A stretch of 64,000 bases of DNA from Paraburkholderia aspalathi. Its GTDB lineage: Bacteria; Pseudomonadota; Gammaproteobacteria; Burkholderiales; Burkholderiaceae. Positions 63,856-64,000 of the stretch are shown here, in pieces. The position numbers and the translations under genes are program-made. The stretch covers positions 62,001 to 126,000 of the forward strand of contig NZ_FPBH01000015.1 of NCBI RefSeq assembly GCF_900116445.1, in the 5' to 3' direction. Each line of letters starts with the position of its first letter. The first letter of the stretch is position 1. The notes under the pieces were generated by a model. It saw only the letters and a list, made by a program, of their open reading frames with translations, was not told the DNA's origin and made no database searches.

Positions 63856-64000
63856 ATGAAGATTCGGAAAACAAAGTTGGTGTCTGTTGGTGTTCTAACT
63901 GCAGTAGCAGCATCGTGTGCGCATGCCTTTACGTTCACATACGGCGGCATCCAGGGGAACTTCGACTCCGCATATACTGCGGGCATTGGATATCGTCTGC
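63856..64000 (+). CDS. DUF1302 family protein, N-terminal part (runs off the window)
   Basis: The first 48 residues are visible. A signal peptide (MKIRKTKLVSVGVLTAVAAS, cleavage after AHA) is followed by FTFTYGGIQGNFDSAYTAGI, the typical mature start of DUF1302 proteins, which are predicted outer-membrane beta-barrels. GGGGAGAGG precedes the ATG. The pairing with the DUF1329 gene is common in other bacteria. The rest of the gene lies beyond 64000. Confidence 0.82.
   Translation, partial: MKIRKTKLVSVGVLTAVAASCAHAFTFTYGGIQGNFDSAYTAGIGYRL

Noticed and set aside
1..64000. CRISPR arrays, tRNA or rRNA genes, prophage or transposase genes
   Set aside because: I looked for regular repeats, cloverleaf-like stretches and transposase motifs and saw none. 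Absence by eye is not proof; a tRNA or CRISPR finder would settle it.

Overview
The window reads as an accessory catabolic region of a Gram-negative bacterium, most likely a Burkholderiales betaproteobacterium (Paraburkholderia, Caballeronia or Cupriavidus type). This is inferred from codon and GC style, the three-subunit PntAA/PntAB/PntB transhydrogenase, twin AraC regulators and the DUF1329/DUF1302 pair at the right edge; no rRNA or tRNA is present to fix it. The theme is breakdown of a nitrogen-containing organic substrate: three imine-reductase-family proteins, two intact transaminases of opposite fold class plus a broken third, two NCS1 permeases, an APC permease, and a full acyl-CoA processing set.

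Left part (1-14.6 kb): the tail of a medium-chain reductase, an imine reductase downstream of pntAA-pntAB-pntB, bioB and an MFS transporter (all minus strand); a decayed ETF-ubiquinone oxidoreductase; a PhyH dioxygenase and a FabG-type SDR (plus); bioA (minus) and a cytochrome P450 (plus).

Central operon (15.0-26.7 kb, plus, closed by a clear terminator): an APH/choline-kinase-like kinase, an active SDR followed by an SDR that has lost its whole catalytic tetrad, an SCP2-type thiolase, an (R)-amine-transaminase-like fold-IV enzyme, a tyrosine-phosphatase-fold protein, an acyl-CoA ligase, and a three-gene biotin-dependent carboxylase (carrier, biotin carboxylase, and a carboxyltransferase of the pyruvate-carboxylase family with altered metal ligands). 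Read together this suggests chiral amine -> ketone -> biotin-dependent carboxylation -> beta-ketoacyl-CoA -> thiolysis. That pathway is inference. bioA and bioB nearby fit a high biotin demand.

Regulation and beta-oxidation (26.8-45.1 kb): two paralogous AraC-type regulators with a shared upstream motif, a single-chain tandem TetR regulator, EtfBA, an APC permease, MaoC hydratase, two large acyl-CoA dehydrogenases, a FadB/FadJ-type fusion and a thiolase.

Right part (45-64 kb): two related amine cassettes, each with PhyH dioxygenase, NCS1 permease, an imine reductase with Tyr at the catalytic position, and a tiny single-helix membrane protein immediately upstream of the permease. The second cassette also has two SDRs and an (S)-omega-transaminase-like class III enzyme, and it is littered with remnants (a frameshifted PhyH, an SDR, a class III aminotransferase). 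The edge carries a DUF1329 protein and the start of a DUF1302 protein. Mixed orientation, duplications and pseudogenes point to a recently assembled and partly decaying region.
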